DNA of 64,000 nucleotides from Betaproteobacteria bacterium (GCA_016703785.1 JADJBM010000032.1:62001-126000); one strand, 5' to 3'. Shown: positions 32,708 to 45,317, counted from the stretch's first letter. The notes: generated from the letters alone by a model not told the origin. Made by a program: numbers and translations.

Positions 32708-34093
32708 ATGAATGCATTTTGGTCATCCTGTCTCCGGCAACTCGAGCAGGAACTCCCACCCCAACAATTCAATACCTGGATTAAGGCCCTGCGCCTTGAG
32801 GATGGTAGTGACTCCAACCCAAGCCTGAAACTCATAGCCCCCAATCGGTTTGTCCTGCAATGGGTGCGCGAACGCTATTTGCGCCGCTTCGAGGATCTTG
32901 CCAAACAATTCTTTGCGGAACCCGTACAGGTATCCATCAACCTATCCGAAAATTCGGAAATAGCGCATTTAGATGTCATGTCACCGGTAGCAACGAGCAC
33001 GCAAGCCACACTGGATGCAACACCCGCTCCCATTGCCGCCCAAACCAGACCCAGTCTCGATGCAGCCTACGACAAAACCCGCCTCAACCCGACGTTTACC
33101 TTCGATACCCTAGTCACCGGCCGTGCCAACGACCTGGCTCGAGCGGCCGCCTATCAAGTTGCACTGAATCCAGGCATTTCCTACAACCCGCTTTTTGTTT
33201 ATGGCGGTGTTGGCCTCGGAAAAACCCACCTGATCCACGCGCTGGGGAATGAAGTCTATCGACAGAATCCAGACAAGGTCATCCGCTATGTTCATGCCGA
33301 AGATTACTATGCCGACGTCGTACGCGCCTATCAGCAGAAATCCTTTGACGTATTCAAGCGCTATTACCGCTCGCTGGATTTGTTGCTGATAGACGACATT
33401 CAGTTCTTCAACAACAAGAATCGCACCCAGGAGGAATTTTTCTACGCCTTCAATGCACTGATAGAGGCCAAAAAACAAATTGTCATCACTTGCGACACAT
33501 ATCCGAAGGACATCACTGGGCTTGAGGACCGTTTGATTTCGAGATTCGATTGGGGATTGACTGTCGCCATCGAGCCGCCTGAACTGGAAATGCGCGTAGC
33601 CATCCTTAAAAAGAAGGCAGAAGCTGAACGTATCGAGGTTAATGAAGACGTCGCATTCCTGATTGCCAAAAATTTACGTTCCAATGTTCGGGAACTGGAA
33701 GGTGCACTCAAGAAAGTTCTCGCGTTCGCCCGCTTCCATGGCCGAGAAATCAATCTAGAAGTTGCCAAAGAAGCCCTCAAGGACCTGCTGGGTGCTCACA
33801 ACCGCCAAATTACCTTCGAATCGATTCAGAAAACCGTAGCCGAATACTACAAAATCAAGGTTTCCGACATGTATTCAAAGAAGCGAACACGCATCGTGGC
33901 CCGTCCTCGCCAAGTTGCCATGTGGCTCGCTAAGGAGCTGACGCCGGCAAGTCTGCCCGCGATCGGCGAAGCTTTCGGCGGTCGCGACCACACTACGGTT
34001 CTGCATGCCTGTCGTACCATTTCCGACCTTCGCTTGAAGGACACATTGATTAATCATGACTTGTTAGTACTCACACAGGTTCTAAAAGGCTGA
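32708..34093 (+). CDS. dnaA: Chromosomal replication initiator DnaA
   Basis: A 461-residue AAA+ initiator. Domain I (1-85) contacts DnaB and regulators and is followed by a variable linker (about 90-120). Domain III starts near residue 128 (NPTFTFDTLVTGRANDLA) with Walker A GGVGLGKTHL (166-175) and Walker B LLIDDIQFF. Domain IV carries the DNA-binding signature GRDHTTVLHACRTI near residue 430. It binds the DnaA boxes seen on both sides of the gene. Confidence 0.98.
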   Translation: MNAFWSSCLRQLEQELPPQQFNTWIKALRLEDGSDSNPSLKLIAPNRFVLQWVRERYLRRFEDLAKQFFAEPVQVSINLSENSEIAHLDVMSPVATSTQATLDATPAPIAAQTRPSLDAAYDKTRLNPTFTFDTLVTGRANDLARAAAYQVALNPGISYNPLFVYGGVGLGKTHLIHALGNEVYRQNPDKVIRYVHAEDYYADVVRAYQQKSFDVFKRYYRSLDLLLIDDIQFFNNKNRTQEEFFYAFNALIEAKKQIVITCDTYPKDITGLEDRLISRFDWGLTVAIEPPELEMRVAILKKKAEAERIEVNEDVAFLIAKNLRSNVRELEGALKKVLAFARFHGREINLEVAKEALKDLLGAHNRQITFESIQKTVAEYYKIKVSDMYSKKRTRIVARPRQVAMWLAKELTPASLPAIGEAFGGRDHTTVLHACRTISDLRLKDTLINHDLLVLTQVLKG

Positions 34094-34288
34094 TTGAATA
34101 ACCCGATGATGATTTGTGGATAACTGAAAAAAACAGACAGTGGGCTTTTTTTCTCAACAATTCACCCACATGCAATTAATCACTTTATCCATACCCTTAT
34201 CAACTAATCAAAGTATTGTTTCAATTATTACTTTTAATGTTATCCACTGAAATTGACTGTGTACTAATTACTAGTTGGAGATTTATAT
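34094..34288. other. dnaA-dnaN intergenic region, candidate oriC
   Basis: A 195-bp AT-rich gap with a cluster of DnaA-box-like 9-mers: TGTGGATAA (34115-34123, perfect), TTATCCATA (34185-34193), TTATCAACT (34197-34205) and TTATCCACT (34240-34248). The last three share one orientation. Together with the box upstream of dnaA this suggests a bipartite origin. Assigned by inspection. Confidence 0.7.
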
Positions 34289-35395
34289 ATGCTCCTTATT
34301 AGAACTCATCGTGACAACATTCTGACGCCACTTCAATCTGTTTGTGGCATTGTCGAAAAGCGTCACACCTTGCCTATCCTTTCGAATGTCCTGATTGAAA
34401 AGAGCGGTGATCAGCTGACAATGCTGGCGACCGATATTGAAATTCAGATACGGACACAGACTGGAGAAAAAGAGGGTACGGAAAAAACTGCGGTGACCGT
34501 GGGGGCGAGAAAACTCCAAGATATCCTGCGTTCTCTTCCGGAAAGCGCCGAAGTCAGCCTGGAACTGATGGACAAGCGGATGCAAGTACGAGCAGGAAAA
34601 AGCCGATTCAATCTGCAAACGCTACCATGCGAAGATTACCCACGCATGGCCCAGATTGATGGTGAGCAAGCACGACTGCAACTAACTCAAAAGCAGTTCA
34701 AACGATTGATTGGGCTGGTGCAATACGCTATGGCCCAACAGGATATTCGGTATTACCTAAACGGACTTCTTTTAGTCGTGGTTGGAAATGAAATTCGCGT
34801 GGTGGCAACGGATGGTCATCGATTGGCTTATGCCAGCGAAAAATTGCAGGATTCCCATCCTCGTACGGAGGTAATTCTACCGCGCAAGGCCATCCAAGAG
34901 CTTTCCAGGCTACTGTCGGATAATGATGACGTCCTGAATATCAGCCTTTCGACCAACCAGGCACTATTTCGCTTTGGCGCGATTGAGTTGGTGTCGAAAT
35001 TAATTGATGGCAAGTTCCCGGATTATGAACGCGTTATTCCACAGAGTCATGGCAAAGTCATCACGATTTCGAGAACCACTTTCCTGCAGTCTCTACATCG
35101 CGCAGCCATATTGACCAACGAAAAATTTCGCGGTGTCAGAATCGTTTTAGCATCAGGAAGCTTAAAAATAATCAGCAACAATGCCGACCAGGAAGAAGCT
35201 CAAGAAGAACTTGAAATAACCTATGAAGCAGAAGCGCTGGACATCGGCTTCAATGTCACTTACTTGCTTGACGTCCTTAATAACGTTTCCAACGAAGAGG
35301 TGGAAATCCGTTTGGCGGATGCCAACTCAAGCGCACTTATTACACTACCCGGCAATGACAGTTTCAAGTATGTCGTAATGCCGATGCGAATCTGA
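34289..35395 (+). CDS. dnaN: DNA polymerase III subunit beta (sliding clamp)
   Basis: A 368-residue beta clamp made of three similar domains. It begins MLLIRTHRDNILTPLQSVCG, contains VEKRHTLPILSNVLIE, and ends with the clamp C-terminus YVVMPMRI. The dimer encircles DNA and tethers polymerase. It lies between dnaA and gyrB, the standard order near the origin. Confidence 0.97.
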   Translation: MLLIRTHRDNILTPLQSVCGIVEKRHTLPILSNVLIEKSGDQLTMLATDIEIQIRTQTGEKEGTEKTAVTVGARKLQDILRSLPESAEVSLELMDKRMQVRAGKSRFNLQTLPCEDYPRMAQIDGEQARLQLTQKQFKRLIGLVQYAMAQQDIRYYLNGLLLVVVGNEIRVVATDGHRLAYASEKLQDSHPRTEVILPRKAIQELSRLLSDNDDVLNISLSTNQALFRFGAIELVSKLIDGKFPDYERVIPQSHGKVITISRTTFLQSLHRAAILTNEKFRGVRIVLASGSLKIISNNADQEEAQEELEITYEAEALDIGFNVTYLLDVLNNVSNEEVEIRLADANSSALITLPGNDSFKYVVMPMRI

Positions 35396-35418
35396 TTTCC
35401 CTTTGGAGTACGTAATTG

Positions 35419-37835
<2,417 letters not shown>

Positions 37836-37836
<1 letters not shown>

Positions 37837-38474
37837 TGCAGTTTCGCGTTATTCCCGTCACGCCCTTTCAGCAGAATTGTTCGCTGCTGTGGTGTGAGCT
37901 GACCATGAAGGCAGCCGTGGTCGATCCAGGCGGTGACTTGGATGCCATACTGGCAGCAACAGATCGCTTCGGCGTCGAGGTGGAGAAGATTCTTCTTACC
38001 CACGGCCATATCGATCATGCTGGAGGCACGGCGGAGCTCAAGAGTAGACTTGATGTGCCCGTGGAGGGTCCGCAACGCGAGGAGGCGTTCTGGATCGACC
38101 AGTTACCGCAACAAGGGCAGATGTTCGGCTTTGCGCGCGCCGACGCCTTTGTTCCCGACCGCTGGCTTGAGGATGGCGATATAGTGACTTTCGGGAAGGT
38201 CAGGCTGGAAGTCATTCATACCCCAGGACACACGCCGGGCCATGTCGTTTTTTTCGAACGCGCATCTAAGATAGCCATCGTGGGTGATGTGCTGTTTCAG
38301 GGCTCGATCGGTCGTACGGATTTTCCGCGTGGGGACTACGATACGCTGATCCGTTCCATTCGCGAGAAACTTTGGCCTTTGGGCAATGACGTGATTTTCA
38401 TTCCCGGTCATGGGCCATTGTCGACTTTTGGCGAAGAGCGGGAGAGCAACCCCTTCGTCGGCGACTTCGTCTAG
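37836..38474 (+). CDS. MBL-fold metallo-hydrolase (glyoxalase II / YcbL-like)
   Basis: A 212-residue metallo-beta-lactamase-fold hydrolase. Its metal-binding motif is THGHIDH at residues 55-61, with HTPGHTPGHVVFF and IPGHGPLSTFGEE providing the other ligands. The length and motifs match the YcbL/GloB-like group that hydrolyses thioesters such as S-lactoylglutathione. The exact substrate is not decided. It is translationally coupled to gyrB (TGATG) and converges on topB with a two-base gap. Confidence 0.9.
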
Positions 38475-38476
38475 GA

Positions 38477-41041
38477 TTAACTGGCGGTTTTCTTTTTCTT
38501 TGCCGCCGATTTCACAGCCGGCTTGGCTTTCGCGGCCTTTTCCGGCGTCTTGGCAGACTTGCCGACTGCCTCGACAGCTTCCTTCTTGGCCCCCGCTTTA
38601 GGCGCGCGCGGCTCGAACTCAAAACCGACCTTGCCGTCGCTGCCCCTCACCAGATAGGCGGAGAACTTGCGCTTGGTGCGCGCGGAAATGAAGCCTCGCA
38701 GTAGTTCGGTGCGCCCATCAGCGAGCAGCTTTGACATCTGGGCGCGCTCAACAGGCTGCTGCAAGATAATCTTGCCGGAGCGAAAATCGCATGTTTTGGC
38801 CGTACCGATCGCCTTTTCGCATATATAGGCCATGCCGTGTTCGAAGACGGAAGCTCCACACTTGGGGCACGTGCCGAGAGTCTCCTGATTGCTGAAATCC
38901 ACGGTTTCTCCATCTCCTTCGCCAGAACCGCCCTGGCCGAAATCAAACTCTGGAAAATTATCAGCATTGAGACGGATCATGGCTGCAAAGGGGCGACCCA
39001 TCTTGCTGCGAAATCCCTGTAGCGGTCCAACGACGCGCTTGCTGAGTAATTCTTCGACTTCCTCCGGTTCGTACTGGCGGCCGGCGACAACTTTCCATAG
39101 CGCATAGTCGCATTTCTTGCACTGGAATTTCTTGTAGTTTTCCTGGATGACGCCACCACACTTTGGACATGGGCTGGAAAGAGTGCTGAACACCTCCTCG
39201 GGGATCTCGCCGTGCTTGATGCGATCGACCATCTCGCGGGTCTGCTCGACGATATGATCCATGAATACGTCACGCCCGAGTTCCCCCTGCTCCATTTGTC
39301 TTAGTTTGTATTCCCAGTTGCCGGTCAGCTCGGGTGAATGCAGTTCATCGATGCCAAGAGTGGAGAGGGCAACCATCAGTGAAAAGGCCTTGGCAGTGGG
39401 CTGCAGCTCGCGGCCGTTGCGGTGCACGTACTCTTCTAGGATGAGCCCCTCGATGGTGGCGGCGCGGGTAGCCGGCGTGCCGAGGCCGCGTGCTGACATG
39501 GCTTCGCGCAGTTCCTCTTCCTCGATCAGCTTGCCGGCGCCTTCCATGGCTGTCAGTAGTGTCGCTTCGGTGAAGCGTGCTGGAGGCTTGGTCTGGTTTG
39601 CTTTGACCTCGACGTCGTTGGCCCAGACGCGCTCCTTGGGTTGAACGGGCGATAGTTGCGGTGTTTCGTCATCACCCTGGGCTTCCTTTCCGTATACTGC
39701 GAGCCAGCCGGCTGATACCAGCACCTTGCCTTCCGTCTTGAACGCCTCCCCTTCGACCCGGGTGATCCGTGTTGTTACGTTGTATTCCGCCGCAGGAAAG
39801 AAAATGGCGAGAAATCGCTTGGTAACAAGGTCGTACAGTTTCTGTTCGGCATCTGAAAGACTCGATGGCGTCGTACCGGTCGGAATGATGGCGAAGTGGT
39901 CCGAAACCTTGGCGTTGTTGAAGATACGCTTATTCGGGTGCGCCCAGCCGCCCTTGAGAATCTGGCTCGCAAAAGTCGCATACGGCGTGCTGGAAAAGCT
40001 CTTCAGCGTTCCCTTAACCGTTGCGACGTAGTCTTCAGGCAGGTAGCGGGAATCGGTACGCGGATAGGTCAGGGCCTTGTGCTTTTCATAAAGCGCCTGG
40101 GCGAGTGACAACGTGGTCTTGGCGGAAAAGCCGAAGCGGCCGTTGGCTTCGCGCTGCAGCGAGGTAAGATCGAATAGCAGAGGAGACAATTGCGTTGTTG
40201 GCTTGCTCTCCTCTTCCACAGTGCCGTGCTTGCCAAGGCACTTCTTCCGGATGGCCTCTGCGCGTTTGAGGTCCCAAAGACGCTCAGGCTTGGCATGCTC
40301 ATCTTCCGATTTGCCAAACTTTTCGTTGAACCAGCGCCCCCGATAGGTTCCGGCGACAACAGCGAATTCCGCTTCAACCTCCCAGTAATCGCGCGGCCTG
40401 AAGGCGCGGATGCGCTCCTCGCGCTCGACCAGAATGGCCAATGTCGGCGTCTGTACGCGGCCGACGGGCGTTTTGTGGAAGCCACCCTCTTGGGAGTTGA
40501 AGGCGGTCATGGCGCGCGTGCCGTTGATGCCGATCAGCCAGTCGGCCTCGGATCGGCAACGCGCGGCATCCGCCAACGGCAGCATTTCCTTGTCCGTGCG
40601 CAACTGGGCAAAGCCTTCGCGAATGGCGCCCTGCGTCATTGATTGCAGCCACAAGCGGCGCACCGGCTTGTCGGTCTTTGCATGCTGTACAAGGTAGCGG
40701 AAAATGAGTTCGCCCTCCCGGCCCGCGTCGCAGGCGTTGATGAGTCCGCCGACATCCTTGCGTTTCATTAGCCGCGTCAGCACCTTGAGACGATCCGAGG
40801 TACGCTCTATCGGGTTGAGCGAGAAGTGCGGCGGAATCACCGGCAAGTGGGCAAACGACCACTTGCCGCGCTTGACTTCGTATTCATCGGGCACGGCGAG
40901 TTCAAGCAGATGGCCAATGGCCGACGACAGCACGTAGTCGTCGCTCTCGAAATACTCGCCCTGCTTGCTGAAGCCGCCCAGCGCCTTGGCGATGTCTTGG
41001 GCGACGGAGGGCTTCTCTGCAATGATCAGTTGTTTGTTCAT
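38477..41041 (-). CDS. topB: DNA topoisomerase III
   Basis: An 854-residue type IA topoisomerase. It has the TOPRIM motif DAGREGELIFRY (from residue 105), the active-site tyrosine in ALTYPRTDSRYLP near residue 327, and GVGRVQTPTL-like PVGRVQTPTLAIL. Two four-cysteine zinc modules lie at about 595-620 and 695-725, followed by an Ala/Lys-rich basic tail (about 800-854) suited to nonspecific DNA binding. It decatenates replication intermediates. The TopB type, rather than TopA, is inferred from the MNKQLIIAEKPSVAQDIAKA start. Confidence 0.93.
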   Translation of the reverse strand: MNKQLIIAEKPSVAQDIAKALGGFSKQGEYFESDDYVLSSAIGHLLELAVPDEYEVKRGKWSFAHLPVIPPHFSLNPIERTSDRLKVLTRLMKRKDVGGLINACDAGREGELIFRYLVQHAKTDKPVRRLWLQSMTQGAIREGFAQLRTDKEMLPLADAARCRSEADWLIGINGTRAMTAFNSQEGGFHKTPVGRVQTPTLAILVEREERIRAFRPRDYWEVEAEFAVVAGTYRGRWFNEKFGKSEDEHAKPERLWDLKRAEAIRKKCLGKHGTVEEESKPTTQLSPLLFDLTSLQREANGRFGFSAKTTLSLAQALYEKHKALTYPRTDSRYLPEDYVATVKGTLKSFSSTPYATFASQILKGGWAHPNKRIFNNAKVSDHFAIIPTGTTPSSLSDAEQKLYDLVTKRFLAIFFPAAEYNVTTRITRVEGEAFKTEGKVLVSAGWLAVYGKEAQGDDETPQLSPVQPKERVWANDVEVKANQTKPPARFTEATLLTAMEGAGKLIEEEELREAMSARGLGTPATRAATIEGLILEEYVHRNGRELQPTAKAFSLMVALSTLGIDELHSPELTGNWEYKLRQMEQGELGRDVFMDHIVEQTREMVDRIKHGEIPEEVFSTLSSPCPKCGGVIQENYKKFQCKKCDYALWKVVAGRQYEPEEVEELLSKRVVGPLQGFRSKMGRPFAAMIRLNADNFPEFDFGQGGSGEGDGETVDFSNQETLGTCPKCGASVFEHGMAYICEKAIGTAKTCDFRSGKIILQQPVERAQMSKLLADGRTELLRGFISARTKRKFSAYLVRGSDGKVGFEFEPRAPKAGAKKEAVEAVGKSAKTPEKAAKAKPAVKSAAKKKKTAS

Positions 41042-41138
41042 GCGATCGGGCGACGCGTCTGCGCGCTGCCGTCAGTGCCGGGAAAGGGCGGGATGATAAG
41101 GACTGCGCAGCGGACTGGCAAGCCGAGATGATGGGCGC

Positions 41139-41597
41139 TCAATGCAGATAGGGCGCATCGTTGCCCGCCAGCAGCTCTTCAAGGATCAGCGTATCCATAG
41201 TCTGATGCTGGTTCCACAGCACCATCAGAACGATGATTTTCAGTCTGGATAGCGATACCGCATGGTCCGACAGTGCCATGGCGCGCTCGAGAATCAGTTC
41301 GCGCGTCAGCGGAGTCAGCACACGAGCGCTTTCCAGGAAGGCCAGAAAGCCACGGCACTCCGTGTCCAACTTGGCGATTTCCTCCGTACTGAAACAGCGG
41401 ATGGAGCGATTGTCGGCAGCGATTACTGGCGGGCTGTCAGTGCCCGCCTCCTGCAGTCCGTCGAGCCATTGCAGGGCCTCGCTGATTTCCTCGTCCTCGA
41501 AGCCTGCGGCGGAAAGCTTCAGGGCGAGTTGCTCGGGTTCGGGATAGGCGTCGGCGTGGAAAAAGTTTTCGAAGAGATAGACAAGTATGTCGAACAT
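41139..41597 (-). CDS. smg: Smg / DUF494 family protein
   Basis: A 152-residue protein beginning MFDILVYLFENFF, the hallmark of Smg. It continues as an acidic helical region and ends with LKIIVLMVLWNQHQTMDTLI. Smg lies next to dprA in many beta- and gammaproteobacteria; its function is not well defined. The ATG at 41597 is chosen by the conserved start; the upstream open frame is not part of it. Confidence 0.93.
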   Translation of the reverse strand: MFDILVYLFENFFHADAYPEPEQLALKLSAAGFEDEEISEALQWLDGLQEAGTDSPPVIAADNRSIRCFSTEEIAKLDTECRGFLAFLESARVLTPLTRELILERAMALSDHAVSLSRLKIIVLMVLWNQHQTMDTLILEELLAGNDAPYLH

Positions 41598-41617
41598 GGC
41601 GGCGTCGTGTCGTCTGT

Positions 41618-42703
41618 TCATGGGCCGATGCGTTGGAACCGTCCTCCCGGCAGACTGGCGATCCTGCCATCCAGTTCCAGTTGCAACAGGATGGCGTATA
41701 GCTTCTCGGCCGTCAAGCCGGATCGCGACGCAAGCGTATCGACATCGCATGGATCGAAGCCGATGCACTCGAGCAGCTGGGTTGTTTCGGCATCCGGGTT
41801 GGGTGCCGCAGCTGCGGCACCGGCCGCGGCGGGCAGGCCCAGTTCGTCAAGAATGTCGCACGCATCGTCCACCAGCTTTGCCCCCTGCTTGATCAGCTTG
41901 TGGCACCCTTTTGATAGGGGCGAGTGGATTGAGCCGGGAATGGCGAAAACGTCGCGCCCCTGTTCGCCAGCCAGCCTGGCCGTGATGAGTGAACCGCTGC
42001 GCTCCGCTGCCTCCACTACCAGGCATCCTTGCGCCAGGCCGGAGATGATGCGGTTGCGGCGCGGAAAATTCTCCTTCAGCGCCGGCGTCCCGAGCGGAAA
42101 TTCGCTGACGATCGCACCGTGCAACGCAATCTCGCGCGCCAGTGCCTGGTTGCGCCCCGGATAGACGCGGTCGATACCGGTGCCGATCACGGCGACGGTC
42201 GAACCCCTTCCTTGCAGGCCGCCGCGATGTGCGCCTGCATCGATGCCGAGGGCAAGGCCGCTGACGATGGTCAGTCCGGCATCGGACAAGGCCGCAGCGA
42301 AAGCTTCTGCGTTGGCTTCCCCTTGGGGGGTAGCATTGCGCGAGCCGACGATGGCAAGTGCCGGGGCATTGAGCAACTCGATGCGACCCTTTACATACAG
42401 CACGGTGGGCGGATCCGGTGCATCGAGAAGGCGCTGAGGATATTCTGCATCGGCCAGCGTTAGGAGGAAATTGCCCCCCTCGGCGGCCCAGGTCAGCGCT
42501 GCGGCGATTTCGTTTTCGGAGTCTTGCGAGAGCAGAAGTTCAGCTTGCTTGAGCGGGATCGTGCGTGCCAGTGTGGCTGTGCTGGCTGCAAAGATCTGCT
42601 CGGGCAGACCGAACTCGGAGAGCAGCTTGCGCTGCGTGTCGCCGCCGATGCCCGGCGCAAGGGTCAGGCGCAGCCAGTAGGCGAGATCGCTGGCATCCAG
42701 CAC
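41618..42703 (-). CDS. dprA: DNA-processing protein DprA
   Basis: A 361-residue single-strand DNA-binding protein that loads RecA during natural transformation. An N-terminal helical domain is followed by the Rossmann-like core (IVGSRNATPQGEANAEAFAA, GLALGIDAGAHRGGL, FPRRNRIISGLA, AERSGSLITARLA). A C-terminal winged helix (about 295-361, DVDTLASRSGLTAEKLYAIL) closes the protein. It is downstream of the LysM gene and upstream of smg. Confidence 0.95.
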   Translation of the reverse strand: MLDASDLAYWLRLTLAPGIGGDTQRKLLSEFGLPEQIFAASTATLARTIPLKQAELLLSQDSENEIAAALTWAAEGGNFLLTLADAEYPQRLLDAPDPPTVLYVKGRIELLNAPALAIVGSRNATPQGEANAEAFAAALSDAGLTIVSGLALGIDAGAHRGGLQGRGSTVAVIGTGIDRVYPGRNQALAREIALHGAIVSEFPLGTPALKENFPRRNRIISGLAQGCLVVEAAERSGSLITARLAGEQGRDVFAIPGSIHSPLSKGCHKLIKQGAKLVDDACDILDELGLPAAAGAAAAAPNPDAETTQLLECIGFDPCDVDTLASRSGLTAEKLYAILLQLELDGRIASLPGGRFQRIGP

Positions 42704-42706
42704 GAA

Positions 42707-43750
42707 TTACGGCGTACGAACGAAATCGGTAACCACCACCGGGCGTGATACGTCCATCACCAGCGCATAAGAAATGCGGTTGAAGACGCGAAATACGAAC
42801 ACCAGACCGTAGCGCTCGGGTGGCTTCTTGACCGTAATGATCTCGCCACTTTCCCGATTCTGGCCGAACTCCCCCTCGCGAACGATGCTTTCACCGCTGT
42901 TGCGGTACAGGGCGAGCACGTGCCCGACCTCGACCCCGTCCCGGCTACCCCGATTGAGCGTCACGATGGAATGGCGGCCGGTTTCACGGACTCCGCCGTA
43001 GATGGCAGCGATCTGGCCCTGGATCTTGTTGCTTGGTACGTGAGGGGCATAGCTGATGATGTCGGCCCGTGTCGTCGGTACCAGCCGGTCATGCACCCCG
43101 ATTTCCTGGACGGCAGTCGTGATGTCCAGCGAAGCCGGATCGCCTTCGGCAACCAAGGTGGCCGTACCGAGATAGAACGCTTCGTATCCGATTGGTTGAT
43201 TGGTTTCGGGGTCGATAACGGGCTTGGTTTGTCGGAAGACCTGCCAAAGCTTGGCATTATCTTTCAACCCACTGGCATAAATTCGGCCGCCTGGGCCGAG
43301 GTAGACACGATCTTCCTGTGTGGCGACGATTCTCGGTGCGTCCTTCAGCCCGTCTTCTTCTAGCACCATGGGCTTGGCCAGAAAGGGTTCGATGTGGCTC
43401 GGCGGAATGCTCGGAATTGCCAGTGAAATGGGGGCGGAATACACCTTGGGGTCAACCTTGACGGTCTCCAGCCGCAACTGCGGGTCAGCGCCGCTCCTGT
43501 CCAAGACCAGAACCTGGCCCGGGTAGATGCGGTGGGGGTTTTTCACCTGTTCCTTGTTCATGCGCCAGAGTTCCGGCCAGCGATAAGGCTCCTTGAGGAA
43601 CTTGCCGGAAATGCCCCACAGCGTGTCGCCTGGCACGACGATATGGCGGTCGGGCGCCGTATCGGAAAGCTGCAATGGCGGCTTGGTGTCCTGCGCAAGT
43701 GCGCAGGCAGTTGAGAAACTCAGAAGCAGCGCAGATATAATGCGAATCAT
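42707..43750 (-). CDS. LysM-domain peptidoglycan-binding protein
   Basis: A 347-residue exported protein with a signal peptide (MIRIISALLLSFSTACALA). One LysM domain (about residues 36-85) has HIVVPGDTLWGISGKFL and NPHRIYPGQVLVLDR. The rest is a beta-rich region without a recognised enzyme motif. LysM genes in this position, upstream of dprA and divergent from def, are typical of betaproteobacteria. The start MIRIIS is chosen for its signal peptide. Confidence 0.9.
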   Translation of the reverse strand: MIRIISALLLSFSTACALAQDTKPPLQLSDTAPDRHIVVPGDTLWGISGKFLKEPYRWPELWRMNKEQVKNPHRIYPGQVLVLDRSGADPQLRLETVKVDPKVYSAPISLAIPSIPPSHIEPFLAKPMVLEEDGLKDAPRIVATQEDRVYLGPGGRIYASGLKDNAKLWQVFRQTKPVIDPETNQPIGYEAFYLGTATLVAEGDPASLDITTAVQEIGVHDRLVPTTRADIISYAPHVPSNKIQGQIAAIYGGVRETGRHSIVTLNRGSRDGVEVGHVLALYRNSGESIVREGEFGQNRESGEIITVKKPPERYGLVFVFRVFNRISYALVMDVSRPVVVTDFVRTP

Positions 43751-43878
43751 CGTCTTGGCCTCGCGCAAGGTTCCCGAGCCCGGGACACGGTTTCTCGTCG
43801 AAGTCTAGCATGCTAGCCTCGACTTTTACAGGGTTGCATTAATTGTTGCACCTAATTACCTAAATCCGCAAGCTTTTT

Positions 43879-44382
43879 ATGGCTCTCCTGCCCATTCTTC
43901 GTTACCCCGATCCCCGTCTGCACAAGAAGGCGACCTCGGTCAGCCAGGTTGATGACAGCGTTCGCAAGCTGATTGCGGATATGGCGGAGACCATGTACGA
44001 GGCGCCCGGCATCGGATTGGCTGCGACCCAGGTGGATGTGCACAAACGGGTCATCGTCATCGACGTGTCCGAAGACAAATCGACTTTGCTTGCCTTCATC
44101 AACCCAGAAATTCTCGAGCGCTCGGGCGAGCAAGCCTGCGAAGAGGGTTGCCTCTCGGTGCCGGGCATTTACGAGAAAGTCATCCGGAGCGAGCGTGTCA
44201 AGGTGCGCGCACTCGACCTGCAGGGCAAGCCGTTCACGTTGCAGGCCGAGGGTTTGCTGGCGGTGTGCGTCCAACACGAAATTGATCACCTCGAAGGCAA
44301 GGTCTTCGTAGAGCATCTGTCGCAGCTCAAGCAGGGCCGCATCAAGGCCAAGCTGGCCAAGCAGGCCCGAATTACCGCCTGA
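43879..44382 (+). CDS. def: Peptide deformylase
   Basis: A 167-residue metallo-enzyme removing formyl groups from nascent proteins. All three motifs are present: GIGLAATQ (44-51), EEGCLSVPG with metal ligand Cys91, and HEIDH (133-137). Its stop shares a base with the fmt start (TGATG), so the two are coupled. Confidence 0.97.
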   Translation: MALLPILRYPDPRLHKKATSVSQVDDSVRKLIADMAETMYEAPGIGLAATQVDVHKRVIVIDVSEDKSTLLAFINPEILERSGEQACEEGCLSVPGIYEKVIRSERVKVRALDLQGKPFTLQAEGLLAVCVQHEIDHLEGKVFVEHLSQLKQGRIKAKLAKQARITA

Positions 44383-45317
44383 TGCGCATCGTTTTTGCCG
44401 GCACGCCTGAATTTTCCGCCAGGGCGCTCGAAGCCATTCTAGCTGCGGGACACTCTGTTCCGTTAGTGCTTACTCAGCCGGACCGGCCTGCTGGACGTGG
44501 CATGTCAATGCAGGCTAGCCCGGTCAAACAGCTTGCCCGAAAGCAGGGATTGTCAGTTAGCCAGCCAGCTTCGCTGAAAAGCCCTGACGCACGCCAGCCC
44601 ATCATCGAAGCGGAACCGGACATCATGGTGGTGGCAGCCTACGGCCTCATCCTGCCTCAAGCGGCGCTCGACATCCCGCGTTTGGGCTGCGTCAATATCC
44701 ATGCATCCCTTTTGCCGCACTGGCGTGGCGCGGCGCCCATACAGCGCGCCATCCTAGCCGGCGATGCAGAGACCGGCGTCACGATCATGCGCATGGAGGC
44801 CGGACTCGACACCGGCCCCATGCTGATGAAGGAAAGCCTGCCCATCGTGGATGCCGATACGGCGGCGACTTTGCACGACAAGCTGGCTGCGCTGGGTGCG
44901 CGGCTGATCGTTAATGCCCTGCCCCGGCTGGAACGCGGGGAGTTGCCTGGCGAAAAGCAACCGTCCGACGGAGTGAGCTACGCCCCGAAACTGGATAAAT
45001 CCGAAGCCACCCTCGACTGGCGGCGGTCTGCCGCGGAGCTGGCGCGCGCTGTGCGTGCCTTCAATCCTTTTCCTGGCGCGCTGGGACAGATCAACGGACA
45101 GCCCATCAAGGTCTGGAGAGCCGAGTTGGTCGCGGGTGGGGGTGCGCCCGGCACCGTTCTGGCAGTCGGCACCGGTGGCATCGTCGTGGCCTGCGGCGAA
45201 GGCGCCTTGCGACTGACCGAGCTGCAAAAATCCGGCGGCAAGCGCCTGTCGGCGGCGGATTTTCTTCACGGATTCTGCCTCAAGCCTGGCCAGCGCCTGA
45301 CGGTCCAGGCGGATTGA
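44382..45317 (+). CDS. fmt: Methionyl-tRNA formyltransferase
   Basis: A 311-residue enzyme that formylates initiator tRNA. The N-terminal domain has MRIVFAGTPEFSARALEAIL, the folate-site segment NIHASLLPHWRGAAPIQRAI, and MEAGLDTGPML. The C-terminal OB-like tRNA-binding domain starts near residue 205. It pairs functionally with def. Confidence 0.97.
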   Translation: MRIVFAGTPEFSARALEAILAAGHSVPLVLTQPDRPAGRGMSMQASPVKQLARKQGLSVSQPASLKSPDARQPIIEAEPDIMVVAAYGLILPQAALDIPRLGCVNIHASLLPHWRGAAPIQRAILAGDAETGVTIMRMEAGLDTGPMLMKESLPIVDADTAATLHDKLAALGARLIVNALPRLERGELPGEKQPSDGVSYAPKLDKSEATLDWRRSAAELARAVRAFNPFPGALGQINGQPIKVWRAELVAGGGAPGTVLAVGTGGIVVACGEGALRLTELQKSGGKRLSAADFLHGFCLKPGQRLTVQAD

